DNA of 64,000 bases from Wyeomyia smithii. Taxonomy: Eukaryota > Arthropoda > Insecta > Diptera > Culicidae. Positions within the stretch are counted from its first letter, which is position 1, and each line of letters opens with the position of its first letter. Of this stretch, positions 11,218-21,300 are shown piece by piece. The notes under the pieces were generated by a model that was not told where the DNA came from, made no database searches, and saw nothing but the letters and a program-made list of their open reading frames with translations. Where the stretch lies: the NCBI RefSeq assembly GCF_029784165.1, contig NC_073696.1, positions 44,099,858 to 44,163,857 of the forward strand. The letters run 5' to 3'. Position numbers and translations under genes: made by a program.

Positions 11218-12568
11218 TGCTAAATTTTAAATTAGAAACAATTTTAATAGTAAAATTTGTGCCTATTTGAATGGCTTCAAACATTGATTTTGCCTGCAAC
11301 ATGGCGTTCATAAGATCGAACATTGCCTGTTGCAAAAAAGAAAGTTTACCTGCCGTAATAGGCCCCAGGCAGTCGACATTAGAAAAAATTTTTTCGGCAG
11401 CAAAATTAGCTGGAGTAATAGGTGTACAATTATTTTCTAGCGTGTTTTGCTTACCCATATTAATGGTCATTTTCGAACTACCAACACTAGGCGGTATAAT
11501 GTTCGAACTACCTGTAACCTGTGCATAAGTTAAACGGGTATGCAAAGGAGTAGGTAAACTATGCGTCACTGGTACGCTTGGAGAATTTTGTTTTGAAGTT
11601 GGTTTTAATTGAGAAATTGAATTTTGTTTACCTTGCCTTGCCTTAACAATTGCTAAACGGACTGGGCATTGATAAAAATTTGACATATGGTTGCCGTTAC
11701 AATTCGCACAGCGAAAATTTTTACTCTCTTTCACAGGACATGTGTCCTTTTTGTGAGAAGAGTCTCCACAATTAAGACATTTTTGGTCCATGTTACAGAA
11801 TTTGGAACCATGGCCATAACGTTGGCAAGTACGGCATTGGGTGATATGCTTTTCACCTCCGCCATACTTCCTATAAATTTCCCACTTTACACGCACATTA
11901 TACAAAGCATGTGCTTTTTCAAAAAATTTTAAGTTGTTAACCTCATTGCGGTTAAAATGAATTAAATAATTAACAAGGGAAATTCCAGTTCTCTGACTGT
12001 TTTCGCCTCGTGATTTTTGTTTCATTAGAATTACTTGGGTAGGGGCTATGCCAAGTAATTCTGTTAAAGTAAGTTTGATCTCATCAACGGTTTGATCGTT
12101 GGTGAGACCTTTCAAGACAACCTTGAACGGCTTGGCGTTCTTGGTGTCATATGTAAAAAATTTGTACATCTTGTCAGTTAAATACTGAACAAGACGATCA
12201 CGACCCTTAACTGAGTCGGCTAATAAGCGACATTCACCTCTACGGCCAATTTGATAGGTAACTTTAACGTCAGAAACAAACGTTGAAAGTTCCTTTTTGA
12301 ATATATTAAATTCAGAAGAAATAGTTACCACGATAGGTGGAACTTTCTCCTTTTTTAAAGATTTTATATTTTGTATAGTTTCATTATTAATAACTTCCAT
12401 TTCACCAGCTTCTTGCTCAGGCAAAATATCAAAAGGATTGTCACTACAGACACTCGATGTGTCAGAAAGAGATGCCTCTCTTTTCCTCCCCGCAGCGATG
12501 CGAGGTTTCTTTTTCCGTCCAGCCATTTCAGGTGATACGAAAAAAGTTAAAACAAATGTTAAATTCAA
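11204..12568 (-). CDS. ORF1 protein (Gag-like, zinc knuckles) of the Juan-like element
   Basis: RNA-binding Gag-like protein of a Jockey-clade retroposon, expected to package element RNA. The open frame is 454 codons, but the second Met (residue 15, codon 12524-12526, MAGRKKKPRIAAGRKR) is the more likely start because it opens a typical basic N-terminus. The middle part (FKVVLKGLTNDQTVDEIKLT) resembles the RRM-like/PRE_C2HC domain that precedes zinc knuckles in such proteins. Three knuckles follow: CRTCQRYGHGSKFC, CLNCGDSSHKKDTC, and a variant CANCNGNHMSNFYQC. The last 100 residues end in a hydrophobic, amphipathic tail. The stop codon at 11204 overlaps the ORF2 start by 14 nt, suggesting coupled translation. 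No disabling mutation was seen. Confidence 0.93.
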   Translation of the reverse strand: MNLTFVLTFFVSPEMAGRKKKPRIAAGRKREASLSDTSSVCSDNPFDILPEQEAGEMEVINNETIQNIKSLKKEKVPPIVVTISSEFNIFKKELSTFVSDVKVTYQIGRRGECRLLADSVKGRDRLVQYLTDKMYKFFTYDTKNAKPFKVVLKGLTNDQTVDEIKLTLTELLGIAPTQVILMKQKSRGENSQRTGISLVNYLIHFNRNEVNNLKFFEKAHALYNVRVKWEIYRKYGGGEKHITQCRTCQRYGHGSKFCNMDQKCLNCGDSSHKKDTCPVKESKNFRCANCNGNHMSNFYQCPVRLAIVKARQGKQNSISQLKPTSKQNSPSVPVTHSLPTPLHTRLTYAQVTGSSNIIPPSVGSSKMTINMGKQNTLENNCTPITPANFAAEKIFSNVDCLGPITAGKLSFLQQAMFDLMNAMLQAKSMFEAIQIGTNFTIKIVSNLKFSNDFK

Positions 12569-12693
12569 AAGTAGGTAGTCTTGAGAAAGACTGATGGGAA
12601 ATAACTTTCAGGTAATCTTTAAAAGACACACTGACAAAACACAAACTTTGAAGCTATAGGCAGTCAAAGACCAGTCCACAAGCGACCGAAAAA

Positions 12694-12728
12694 ACGTCTG
12701 ATCTGTAGGACAGTTCAAGACGCACTGC
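12694..12728 (-). promoter_or_regulatory. Internal Pol II promoter (Inr + DPE) of the Juan-like element
   Basis: The element starts GCAGTGCG on the minus strand. Taking the A of CAGT (12726) as +1, an AGACGT motif occupies +28 to +33 (12699-12694). This is the spacing and sequence of a downstream promoter element (RGWYV at +28 to +32). TATA-less Inr/DPE promoters inside the transcribed region are the known arrangement for Jockey-type retroposons. Confidence 0.7.
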
Positions 12729-12959
12729 AGTTTTTCGAACGTTGTGTGGCTCTAATAAGTGTCATAGAATCGTTGTATTCCATCACTCGTCCTTGCATTG
12801 CTTCTCTTGCTGGTTTGATCATTTGGTCAATGAATATTGAATTGGTCGAATAGATTTTCGGAAATAAGAAAATTCTTACGGGACACCACTAACGCTTCTT
12901 TGAAAATATATCGACATCGGAGGAAAACTGCAAAACTTATAAAAATTTTAATTTGTGAG

Positions 12960-13020
12960 TAACTGGGTACTCCCTTGGACACGTAAAGGTACTTTTTTGT
13001 CGAGCACCGTTATGGTTTTA
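12960..13020. repeat. Fragment resembling the end of the ACCGTTATGTGC MITE
   Basis: GGGTACTCCC, AAGGTAC, TTTTTTGTCGAGCAC and CGTTATGG occur in the same order as at one end of the MITEs at 18356-19531 and 33532-34698. It lies inside the right end of the hAT-type element. Only one end is seen, so this is a relic or a coincidental similarity. Confidence 0.35.
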
Positions 13021-13224
13021 AACGGCTTTCCCTCCAAAAAACGTTTAATTAAAAAAATTCTCTGCCCCCCCCCCACGCAACACGGAGTACCTACGGCTCT
13101 GGCTCTGGGGTACGGCAAAAACAGTATAAAATCTAACTTTCCTCAGAATACCATGACCATGGGTGCGGTGAGTTGTGAATCTTCCTATAATATCAAATTC
13201 GAAAACGGTTAGGATTTGGCTTTA

Positions 13225-14538
13225 TAGACTGTTCCGAAAATTATAAATACATCTTCTTTCTTGAATAAAACAAAAAGTACAGAATTTTTCGGGTCATTTT
13301 ATTCTGAAATATAGATAATAAGTGTTTTCTTTCCAGTTTCAATTCAAGTTGGGATTATTTTTCGTAGGATACACGAGTTCTCTAACTTTTCTCCTAACAC
13401 TACTCATAAGCTTTTGCACAGTGTACACAACAAAAATGGTCGGAGAACATTTTGACCACTTTAAGCCAATCTTTTTTAAATGTTTCAACATTGTCCGCTG
13501 GTTTGACTTATTTCCTCAGCTTTGCCTTGGTCAAAGCCCAAAAAGTTTCAATAGGGCGAATTTCAGGGCAGTTTGGAGGATTCATCTCCTTTGGGACACA
13601 TGTGACATTATTTGTTTTATACAACCCTAGTGCATCCTTAGAGTAATGGCAGGAAACAAGATCGGGCCAAAAGATTGGAGGATTGTTATGCTGCTTAACC
13701 ATGGGTAACAACCTTTTCTGCAAACACTCTTTCACGTAACTTTTACCATTCATTGTGTCATTCGTAATGAATGGACGAGATATTTTCCCACATTCACGAA
13801 TGGCCTGCCAAACCATTACCTTCTTGCGGAATTTTTCGGTGTAAATGGCTTTTACTGGTCCAGCGTCATGCTTTCCCTTCGGTGATGTATAAAATTGCGG
13901 TCCTTGCAGAGTCTTATAGTCCAGTTTTATGTAGGTTTCGTCATCCATGATAACACACCCCATTTTTTGGTCAGAAGTTTGTCATAAAGCTTCCGAGCTC
14001 TCGGTTTCACAGATTCAGCTTGTTTTGGATTTCGTTTTGGCTGCTTCTGCTTCCGACGGGTCTGCAGACCCATACTTCCCTTGGCACGCATAACGTTACT
14101 CGCCGAGGTTCCAAGCTTTCTCGCCACATTTCGTACTGATACTGAAGGATGCCGCTTGTAGTATTCCTTAACCTTTTTGTCCATTGTGTGATCAAGAGGC
14201 CCGGGTTTTCTACCACGTCTTGGGGCATCAGTAAATGTTCACTCTTCACAATACTTCCGCAATGCAGTTTGAACTGCTCCGACACTTATACCCTCTTCTC
14301 TGGCTAATTTTCTTATAGAAAGACCACTCACGGTGCCCCATTTGTGCACAATTCGCTTTCTTTGCTCGGGAGAAAGGCCACGCATTTTCAAAATTTCGCA
14401 CTAAATGTTAGAAAAAATGACAGCATCTGTTTCTTTTGGATGTAAACAACAGGACGCAGCCAACGTTTGGTTGAATACTGCACGTTATTTGAAATGACGG
14501 TTGATCGTAAGTGTATTTATAATTATCGGAACGGTCTA
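13225..14538 (-). mobile_element. DD37E Tc1/mariner-type transposon (ITmD37E-like), degenerate
   Basis: 1.31-kb element with terminal inverted repeats starting TAGACTGTTCCGAAAATTAT on the left and, reversed, TAGACCGTTCCGATAATTAT on the right, flanked by TA on both sides (13223-13224 and 14539-14540). TA duplication is diagnostic of the IS630-Tc1-mariner superfamily. One transposase gene on the minus strand fills it. Confidence 0.93.
13508..14385 (-). pseudogene. DD37E transposase, one stop and one frameshift
   Basis: Cut-and-paste transposase acting on TA-flanked inverted repeats. The frame starts at 14385 (MRGLSPEQRKRIVHKWG). The helix-turn-helix segments are SIRKLAREEGISVGAVQTAL and SVRNVARKLGTSASNVMR. 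An in-frame TGA occurs at codon 49 (14239-14241). A one-base shift occurs in the A6 run at 13963-13968, just before the first catalytic block (MDDETYIKLD). The remaining catalytic core is intact: WPDLVSCHYSK and RPIETFW, with exactly 37 residues between the second Asp and the Glu. That spacing defines the DD37E group described from mosquitoes. Two lesions make this copy inactive. Confidence 0.93.
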
Positions 14539-14653
14539 TAATGTGAACCTAAATGTTTTGATATTTGGCCAACTTCTCTTCTAGTAAAGGAGAAGGTAAC
14601 GAAAACTACTCCCTCTTATACTGAGAGAGCAAACAAATTTTTACCCCTAGCAC
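14539..14653. other. Flank between the DD37E element and the palindrome
   Basis: 115 bp of non-coding sequence containing CTTCTCTTCTAGTAAAGGAG, an imperfect short inverted repeat, and GAGAGAGCAAAC. It is the immediate left flank of the palindrome terminus. No target duplication is visible when compared with the right flank at 38409. Confidence 0.5.
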
Positions 14654-14800
14654 CCCAGTAAGAATTGTCGGGCCGATGTCGGACCAATTCGCGTCCGATT
14701 CTCCGATAGATCGGTCCAACAACGGGTCGACATTTCGCTCAACATCGGTCCGATATCGTGCTCAAATGCAACAAAAATGTCGGACCAGGGTTCATTCGCT
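14654..14800 (+). repeat. Subterminal TCGGACC/GGTCCGA cluster at the palindrome end
   Basis: In under 150 bp there are at least five TCGG(A/T)CC or GTCCGAT words in both orientations. Dense subterminal repeats like this are typical transposase-binding arrays in several cut-and-paste superfamilies. The same zone is conserved at 38262-38408 and 49963-50109. Confidence 0.6.
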
Positions 14801-14840
14801 CCTAGGGGTTCATTCGTCTTCGTGCGTCGCGGGCGAGAGG

Positions 14841-14921
14841 GAAGTTTAGTTGTGTTTGTTTTGAAGCAAGTCCGGTGCGGCTGGCATGCGGACTTGGTCA
14901 AAACAAACACAACCAAACTTC
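14841..14921 (+). repeat. Near-perfect 81-bp hairpin, left arm
   Basis: Stem 14841-14874 (starts GAAGTTTAGTTGTGTTTG) pairs with 14889-14921 (ends CACAACCAAACTTC) with only a couple of mismatches and one bulge, around a 14-nt loop. It is conserved in all three copies of the terminus. Confidence 0.9.
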
Positions 14922-14943
14922 TCCTGCCGCAAAGAGATCACGA

Positions 14944-16880
14944 TGGCGGGGTGTGCGATTCAATCTTCATTGTATGCGACGCAGCAACGGCGGTGTGCAG
15001 GTTGCTTTGTTTTGATTATTTTGATAGCGCGGTTTTGGATTAGAGCGCTTCATTTATTTTAGGATGGTGCATGATTAATTATATTTATCCACTATATAAA
15101 AATGGATTTACGTAACGCAGATTTTATTAATATTATTCCCGCCGTTACTGAGGTGCACAATAAGCACCATCATTTTAAATCAAGAAAGTAAGCGGTGACA
15201 TGTGCGTTTTATTGCAATAAAATATTTGTAGAGTTCGGAACAATATATTTGTGAAACATTTAGGGTTTCTTAATAATAAAAATTGTGATATCATTCACAT
15301 AACGTAAAACGTGGTGGCAGGGCTGTGCGATTCAAACCTCATTGTGTGCGATGCAACTACGGCGATGTGCAGGTTGCTTAATTTTGATTATTTTGATAGC
15401 GCAGTGTTGGATTAGAGCGCTTAATTTATTTTAGGATGGTGCATGATTAATTATTTTATTCCACTATATAAAAATGGATTTACGTAACGCAGATTTTATT
15501 GATGTTATTTCCGCCGTTACCGAGGTGCACAATAAGCACCATCATTTTAAATCGTTTAAAATCAAGAAAGTAAGCGGTGACATGTACGTTTTATTGCAAG
15601 AAAATATTCGTTGAGTTCAAAACAATATATTTGTGAAACATTTAGGACTTCTAAATTATAAAAATTGTGATATCAGTCGCATAATGTAAAACGTGGTGGC
15701 GGGGCTGTGCAATTTATACCTAGTGGTATGCGACACAGCAGCGGCGGTGTACAGATTGCTTTGTTTTGATTATTTTTATAGCGCAGTATTGAATTAGAGG
15801 GCTTCATTCATACGATGCTTCATGATTAATCTACTATATTAAAATGGAATTACGTAATGCAGATCTTATTGATATCATTCCCGCCATTTTTGAGGTGCAA
15901 TGGTAATGGTAATTATTTTAAATCGTTCTAAGTCATAAAAGTAAGCTGTGACGTGTACGTTCTATTGCAAGAAAATATTCGTAGAGTTCGAAACAATATA
16001 TTTGTAAAACATTTAGGGTTTCTCAATAATAAAAATTGTTTTATTATTCACATAACGTAAAACGTGGTGACGGGGCTATGCGATTCAAACCTCGTTATGT
16101 GCGATGCAGCAACGGCGATGTAGCTTTGTTTGTTTTGATTATACAGGTTGCTTTGTTTTGATTATTTTGATAGCGCAATATTGGATTAGAGCGCTTCATT
16201 TATAGGATGGTGCATGATTAATTATTTTTATCCACTATATAAAAATGGATTTACGTAACGCAGATTTTATTGATATTATTCCCGCCGTTACTGAGGTGCA
16301 CAATAAGCACCATCATTTTAAATTGTTTCAAATCAAAAAAAGTAAGCTGTTACATGTACGTTTTGTTACAAGAAAATATTCGTAGAGTTTGAAGAATATA
16401 TTTGTGAAACATGTAGGGTTTCTTAAGAATGAAAACTGTGATATCATTCACATAATGTAAAACGTGGCGGCGGGGCTGTGCGAATTATACCGACTGGGGT
16501 GCGACGCAACAACGACGATGTGCAGGTTGCTTTGTTTTGATTATTTTGATAGCGCAGTATTGGATTAGAGCACTTCATTTATAGGATGGCGCATGATTAA
16601 TTATTTTTATCTACTATATAAAAATGAAATTTCGTAACGCCGAGCTTATTGATACTATTCCCGCCGTTTCTAAGGTACACAATAAGCACCATGATTTTAA
16701 ATCGTCCTTATCAGGAAAGTAAGCAGTGGCATGTATGTTTTATCGCAAGGAAATATTGGTAGAGGTCGAGGCAATATATTTGTGAAACAGTTACGGTTTT
16801 GTGATAATAAAAATTGTGATTTTTTTTCTTCATCTAAATGATAAAAATTGTGATATCATTCACATAACATTAAACATGAA
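14944..16880 (+). repeat. Tandem array of five ~370-400-bp units, left arm
   Basis: Unit starts (GGCGGGGCTGTGCGATTC-like) lie near 14944, 15315, 15697, 16067 and 16466. Each unit has a TATATAAA box a few bases before an ATG, a CCCGCCGTTACTGAGGTGCA block, a small GGTGC/GCACC hairpin and an ACGTAAAACGTGG boundary. The second unit has a 46-codon open frame (15474-15614, MDLRNADFIDVISAVTEVHN); the other units have stops or shifts. No known function. Confidence 0.9.
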
Positions 16881-16889
16881 TAAAACCTG

Positions 16890-17720
16890 ACTTTTTTTCG
16901 TTCAACCTTCAACGTTCACCATATAATTCGAAATTCAAAGCGAAGGCATGTGGTTGATATTCAGAGGAGGCATTCGAGGAGAAATTATAGGTATTTGATT
17001 ACTAAAGATATAATTCACAAGACTTCGAAAAACATGAAAAACCGTGACTTTTCATGCTTGATTTACCTCTAAATCAAAGTCTGAAGCGATGATTTGTGTT
17101 TTTTTTTTTCTATAATAAAATGTTTGTTATTGTTTCGGATAGACATGTGTGGGAAAGTTATGGTTTTTTTTTTTACTAAAAACTGAGTTTATAATGCAAA
17201 ATCATGTCTTTTTATGCTCCATTTTTTCTTTAAATCGTAGTTCTTTTTTTTCTACATTAAAATGTTCGGAAAAATATTTGAGGAGAAATATGTTTCACGC
17301 ATATTTCAAGCAGTTTTGTGAATAATGACTTTTAATGCTCAAACTTCATCTAAATCAACATTAAAAGCGATGATATGTTTTTTTTTTCCAAAAAAAATGT
17401 TTGATGATGTTTAGAAGAGACATTTGAGGAGAAACAACAGGTACCTGATAACTAAAAATTGAGATATTATTCACCACATAAAACATTCATAATGATGATA
17501 TTTATTGCGTGATTCGCCTCTAACTCGAATTTCAAAGCAATGACATAAAGTGATTTCTTACATTGAAATGTTCGGTAATGCTTAGCAATGAAATTTAAGG
17601 ATATATGACAAATGAAGAAAATATGGAAATATATTGCAAATAACTCAATCTGATAAATAAAAATGAGATATTATTCATAAAATTACGAAGACATGTAAAA
17701 TCATGAAAGTTAGTAGCCCA
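16890..17720 (+). repeat. Second degenerate tandem array, left arm
   Basis: Diverged units of about 120-170 bp share AAATCAAAGT..AAGCGATGAT, poly-T, AAAATGTTTG and a GAGGAGAAA word. Mirrored at about 35340-36170, and present in the third copy at about 47400-48270. No coding content. Confidence 0.6.
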
Positions 17721-18355
17721 AAAATTGATAAATTTTAATCACATTAAATCGTTGATTCAAATGTGCACGCGAAGTGATGGTTTTGAATATCCATATTCTA
17801 AGCACCGATCTTATTTTTCCGCGTTTCGAACTTATGCGGTTTTTTACGCTAAACGGTGCACTAGATGCGACATTATGCGCACTGTGCATAAGCTAAAAAA
17901 ATCTAATGTCGCACGCAAAACATTTTTTTTTAATTTTCTGCTGGAACGGTATAACATATGACAAATATATGTGTGCCGCCAATCTCAGACACGAAGCTAT
18001 TTTCATCAAATACGTAACTACAAACATTGTAACAATCGTGATTTATCTTGCAGATTGTTAGACCTAAACTTAAAAATAAAAAAAAACAACCCTAAATGGT
18101 CATCTTATATCAGCTCCAGCTGCCATATTTAATTTTGTGATGGTAATTTCCGGTTTTTGGCGAACAGCCCAAGGTAGTCAAATACCATCCAATTTTAGTG
18201 TTTTCAGAAACAGGATGATGCCCAGAGGCCAGAAATTATTCACAACAGCCCAATAGATTTTGTATTTAAAATGACGATTGGAGTATCAGAGGTGAAACGT
18301 AATATTTCTGAAGTGAAGTGCGGCAGAGAAATATAAAAAAAAAATGATTCGTATA

Positions 18356-19531
18356 ACCGTTATGTGCTTGACGGAGTACCCGGGTACCTTTTAAAGTTTC
18401 ATAAAACGGAATTTCATAGTTCACTGCAATCAAAGCTCATTGAAAGGGAACTTTTGATAACATTAATTTTTATGTAATAACAATATGCCTAACGGGGTAC
18501 CCGCGTACCCAAAGATTGAAATTCTTGTAACATTGACAATTATCTTCCGATTTCGACACTTTTAGCATCAAAAGATTCAGTTACTTCTCTGCATTGAAAT
18601 CAGATTCAGCGGTGCCTCGAAAGAATTTTCTCATTGCCGAAAATCTGGGTTTTCGGAGATATGTTGCAAAACTGAAGAATTTCATGAATTTTCGAGCAGA
18701 ATCTTATAAAACTACTTCCATAGGCCATTTTTATGGTGTTATAGTGATATTCCTTCGAAATGGCCCTTACGGAACAGATTCCACCGGGGCTTCTAGTGGA
18801 CATACAAAACAATTGGATAACACAATGTCACATACTATCCATTATGAATATTTTCAAAACCGGTATTATATCTAGAGACTGTCAAACGAACCCCGACGAC
18901 ATTTTGCATTCCAAAATGACCACTTCCGCTATCTGGAAGAGAAACAAATTGACCGAATACGATCGAATACGATCGAATATAGATAATTCCGAAATCGGGA
19001 TGGTGCCTATAGACCGGAAATCAACTCCAGACGCAATTTAGAAAACCGAGATGGTGACTTCCGGTTTCTGGAAAACAGCCATAATTGACTAAATAGCACC
19101 CTATATGAGTACTTTCGGAATCTAAATGATGTCCGGAGACCTGAAAACGACCTCAGCGGCCATTTAGAGTATCAAAATGGCGACCTCCGGTTTCTGTAAA
19201 AGATTAAAGAATGGCCGAATGCCAGCCAAGATGGGTATATCCGGAACGTGAGACACCAATTGTAATTATTCCAATAATATTATCAAATATTCATAAAAAT
19301 CCTCACTTTCAAAACATATTACCGAAAAAGAAACGGATTTCCGAGAATGAGAATTTCTTTTCGGAGCACCGCTGACACTGATTCCAATGGAGATGGTAGA
19401 GTTGCTGAATCTTTGAGTACTAAAACTATTGAAATCAGATGAAAATTGTGAAAGTTACAAGAGTTTCAATTTATGGATACCCGGGTACCCGCCGGGCATT
19501 TAAGGGTGTTTTTTGTCGAGCACATAACGGT
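18356..19531. mobile_element. 1.18-kb TA-flanked MITE, left arm
   Basis: The ends are inverted ACCGTTATGTGCTTGAC (left) and ACCGTTATGTGCTCGAC (right, reversed). TA dinucleotides flank at 18354-18355 and 19532-19533. Both ends contain GGGTACCCG-type palindromes. The interior holds a roughly 125-130-bp tandem repeat with CTTCCGGTTTCTGGAAA words near 18924, 19055 and 19181. The third copy at about 46587 has the uninterrupted sequence, confirming a mobile insertion. TA duplication suggests the Tc1/mariner/pogo superfamily. Confidence 0.85.
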
Positions 19532-19880
19532 TAATTTCAAATCTATCCCGAGCATCGCCGGAAGGGTTCAACTAGTAAATAATATCGAATCAATTATTAT
19601 ATTTAATAAAAAGTGTGTATCAATATTACAACGTCGCAGGTGTTTGAGTTCATGAATAATTAGACTTGTGTAGGTCATTCGCATTTCCAGGTGCGACAGC
19701 CGAAGTGATGACGTGCCTCTAATTTTTAATACAGCGCTATTTCGATCTTGTTCACACCAAACCGCCGTGTAATGTCCGGGACAGTGTCATGTTGTCGCCA
19801 TGCGAATGAAAAATATCGTTGCCGACGATATTTTTTGCTTCCCGGAGAGTGCACGGCAGCAACTTGCGAAGTTTTTACTA

Positions 19881-20103
19881 GGGTAATCGCTCTTATATTA
19901 ATCTCATCACGCCTTTCTGATCAATTTATCGTCAAATTTTACCATATTTTCAACGTAAAACTTTCAACCACTTGACAAAATCGAGAAGCAAATAGATTTA
20001 CTTTCAAAATTTGCAGAAATTTGACGGGAAATTTAACAAATGAGAGAAATGAGATTAATATAGGTGCACCTAGGTGCTCAGATGAATAATGGAACGATTA
20101 CCC
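19881..20103. mobile_element. 223-bp TA-flanked MITE, left arm
   Basis: The inverted ends begin GGGTAATCG and are flanked by TA at 19879-19880 and 20104-20105. The inner inverted segments share ATATTAATCTCAT. It is missing from the homologous position in the third copy (about 45740). Non-coding. Confidence 0.85.
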
Positions 20104-20530
20104 TATGTGGCAGTGAAATATTTTCGTTCTTTTATTGCATTTGCACCACGGCTTGGACACTGCCCGGAAGCAGTGGGAATAGCGCTTAATTCGCATATAA
20201 CTTTATATATACAACCCAGAAGTGGACAGGTATGACAAGAGTGGCGCAGAGTCTGAAGCAAGAACAACCAAACGAACCGGTAAACGCTGAACCAAACGAG
20301 CAAAATAAATAAACTTTACTACTACGCTAGACTTGTCGGAAAGGGTATTGTAATCATTAAACAAAAGTTCACAATAAATTGAGTTTTTACTCTTTTTGTT
20401 TATTTTGATCATTTTCACATCTAAAATACCGTAAACAGATTAAATTGAATTAAATTAAGATTTCTTCTTTTTGTTCATTTATTGGAATCATTTCCTGTTA
20501 ACCACAAGACATGTGTATGTACGCAGCTTT

Positions 20531-20881
20531 TCAATTGTGTTGGCTTGTTTGCCCGATCGATGTCGCAATCGCTGAATCGTTCGTATCTAAGAAGTAAAAT
20601 AAAGTAAAAACATAAGCAACTGTTCTCATAACGGGAACATTAAATTTTTACCTTGGCATTCCCGCAGAGGCAAATCTACCAATCCCTTTGGAGCTTTCTG
20701 AACTTTCCAGTTGATTGTTGAACCATGCTGTAATGTTGTTCCAAGAGTTTCCACGGAGCTGCTTAGAGGCAACAATTCATCGTCGGTACCAGTTCCAGCA
20801 ACAGTCGCAATAGTCCTAGCAGCTGCAGTAGTCTCAACGTCTTTTGTCTACCATCGACAATAATTTTACTATGGAAGACAT
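20531..20881 (-). pseudogene. Spliced-gene-like relic in left arm (unknown protein)
   Basis: Mirror of the relic at 32182-32532. An ATG at 20881-20879 begins MSSIVKLLSMVDK. A one-base excess in an AAAA run shifts the frame to one reading DVETTAAARTIATVAG and on to VDLPLRECQ. Then comes a 65-bp intron (20587-20651) with AAG|GTAAAA donor and TTCTTAG acceptor, and a short second exon ending SQHN-stop. The protein is unrecognised. The product is tiny, so it may be the 3' end of a longer captured gene. Confidence 0.45.
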
Positions 20882-21039
20882 TGTCAGTGACTTCTAAATT
20901 TATAAAAAATGCCTGAAAAATTGCTGTTAAGATGCATAACAATGAATGAAAATGACAAACACAGTGTTTTTATTGTTCTGAACAATGATATTTAATGTAA
21001 AATTGATGTATTCACAATGAAAAACATAAACTATGTACA

Positions 21040-21300
21040 ATTTTAAGTTTTTTTATGTTATTTTTTTTTTCGGGTGCCCTTGTGCTGGTTCGTTTCACTT
21101 AAGTTCGGCATTGGGAAGCTTGAAGCACACCAGATATAGGTCTCAGCTTCCTGTTGACTGCGGCCACATACAAATCCTGCTCGTAATTAATATAAAGCAT
21201 CCGCTTAACAAAGCGGACTTTGTAGCCTTGTGGCTATGCAGCTCCTCACTTCGAACTACCGATGCTCGTGGTACGCATTTTTTATATTTCAGTCAAATAG
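21040..21300 (-). repeat. Conserved segment upstream of the relic gene, left arm
   Basis: Read on the minus strand it contains NYEQDLYVAAVNRKLRPISG followed by VLQASQCRT-stop. The third copy has NYELDLYESAANRKLRTIPG at 44670-44760, also followed by a stop. Adjacent small inverted repeats include CCGCTTAACAAAGCGG. It could be a coding relic or a structured RNA; no family was recognised. Confidence 0.4.

Larger units (their letters stand above)
8311..12728 (-). mobile_element. Full-length Juan-like (Jockey clade) non-LTR retrotransposon
   Basis: 4.4-kb minus-strand element bounded by a perfect 15-bp target-site duplication (AGTTTTTCGAACGTT) at 8296-8310 and 12729-12743. The 3' end (8311 onward) is an A-tail, seen as poly-T on the plus strand. 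Order in the element: 5' UTR with an initiator/DPE-type internal promoter, ORF1 (454 codons), ORF2 (886 codons, overlapping ORF1 by 14 nt), 3' UTR, A-tail. There is no RNase H domain, as expected for Jockey-clade elements. Both ORFs are uninterrupted and the duplication is intact, so the insertion is recent. The Juan name is by recalled resemblance and was not searched. Confidence 0.95.
7397..13101. mobile_element. hAT-type DNA element (non-autonomous), split by a Juan-like retroposon
   Basis: Flanked by an exact 8-bp duplication GCTCTGGG at 7389-7396 and 13102-13109. The ends read CAGGCCCGTAGCTACC on the left and, as the reverse complement on the right, CAGAGCCGTAGGTACTCC. The 8-bp target duplication and CAG-type ends fit the hAT superfamily. 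Both ends carry C/G homopolymer runs. After removing the nested retroposon and its duplication the element is about 1.27 kb. No transposase remnant was recognised, so it is probably a non-autonomous or internally deleted copy. Confidence 0.8.

Noticed and set aside
14944..16880. CRISPR-like array
   Set aside because: Units are 370 bp or longer with no short repeat/spacer layout, in a eukaryotic repeat context.
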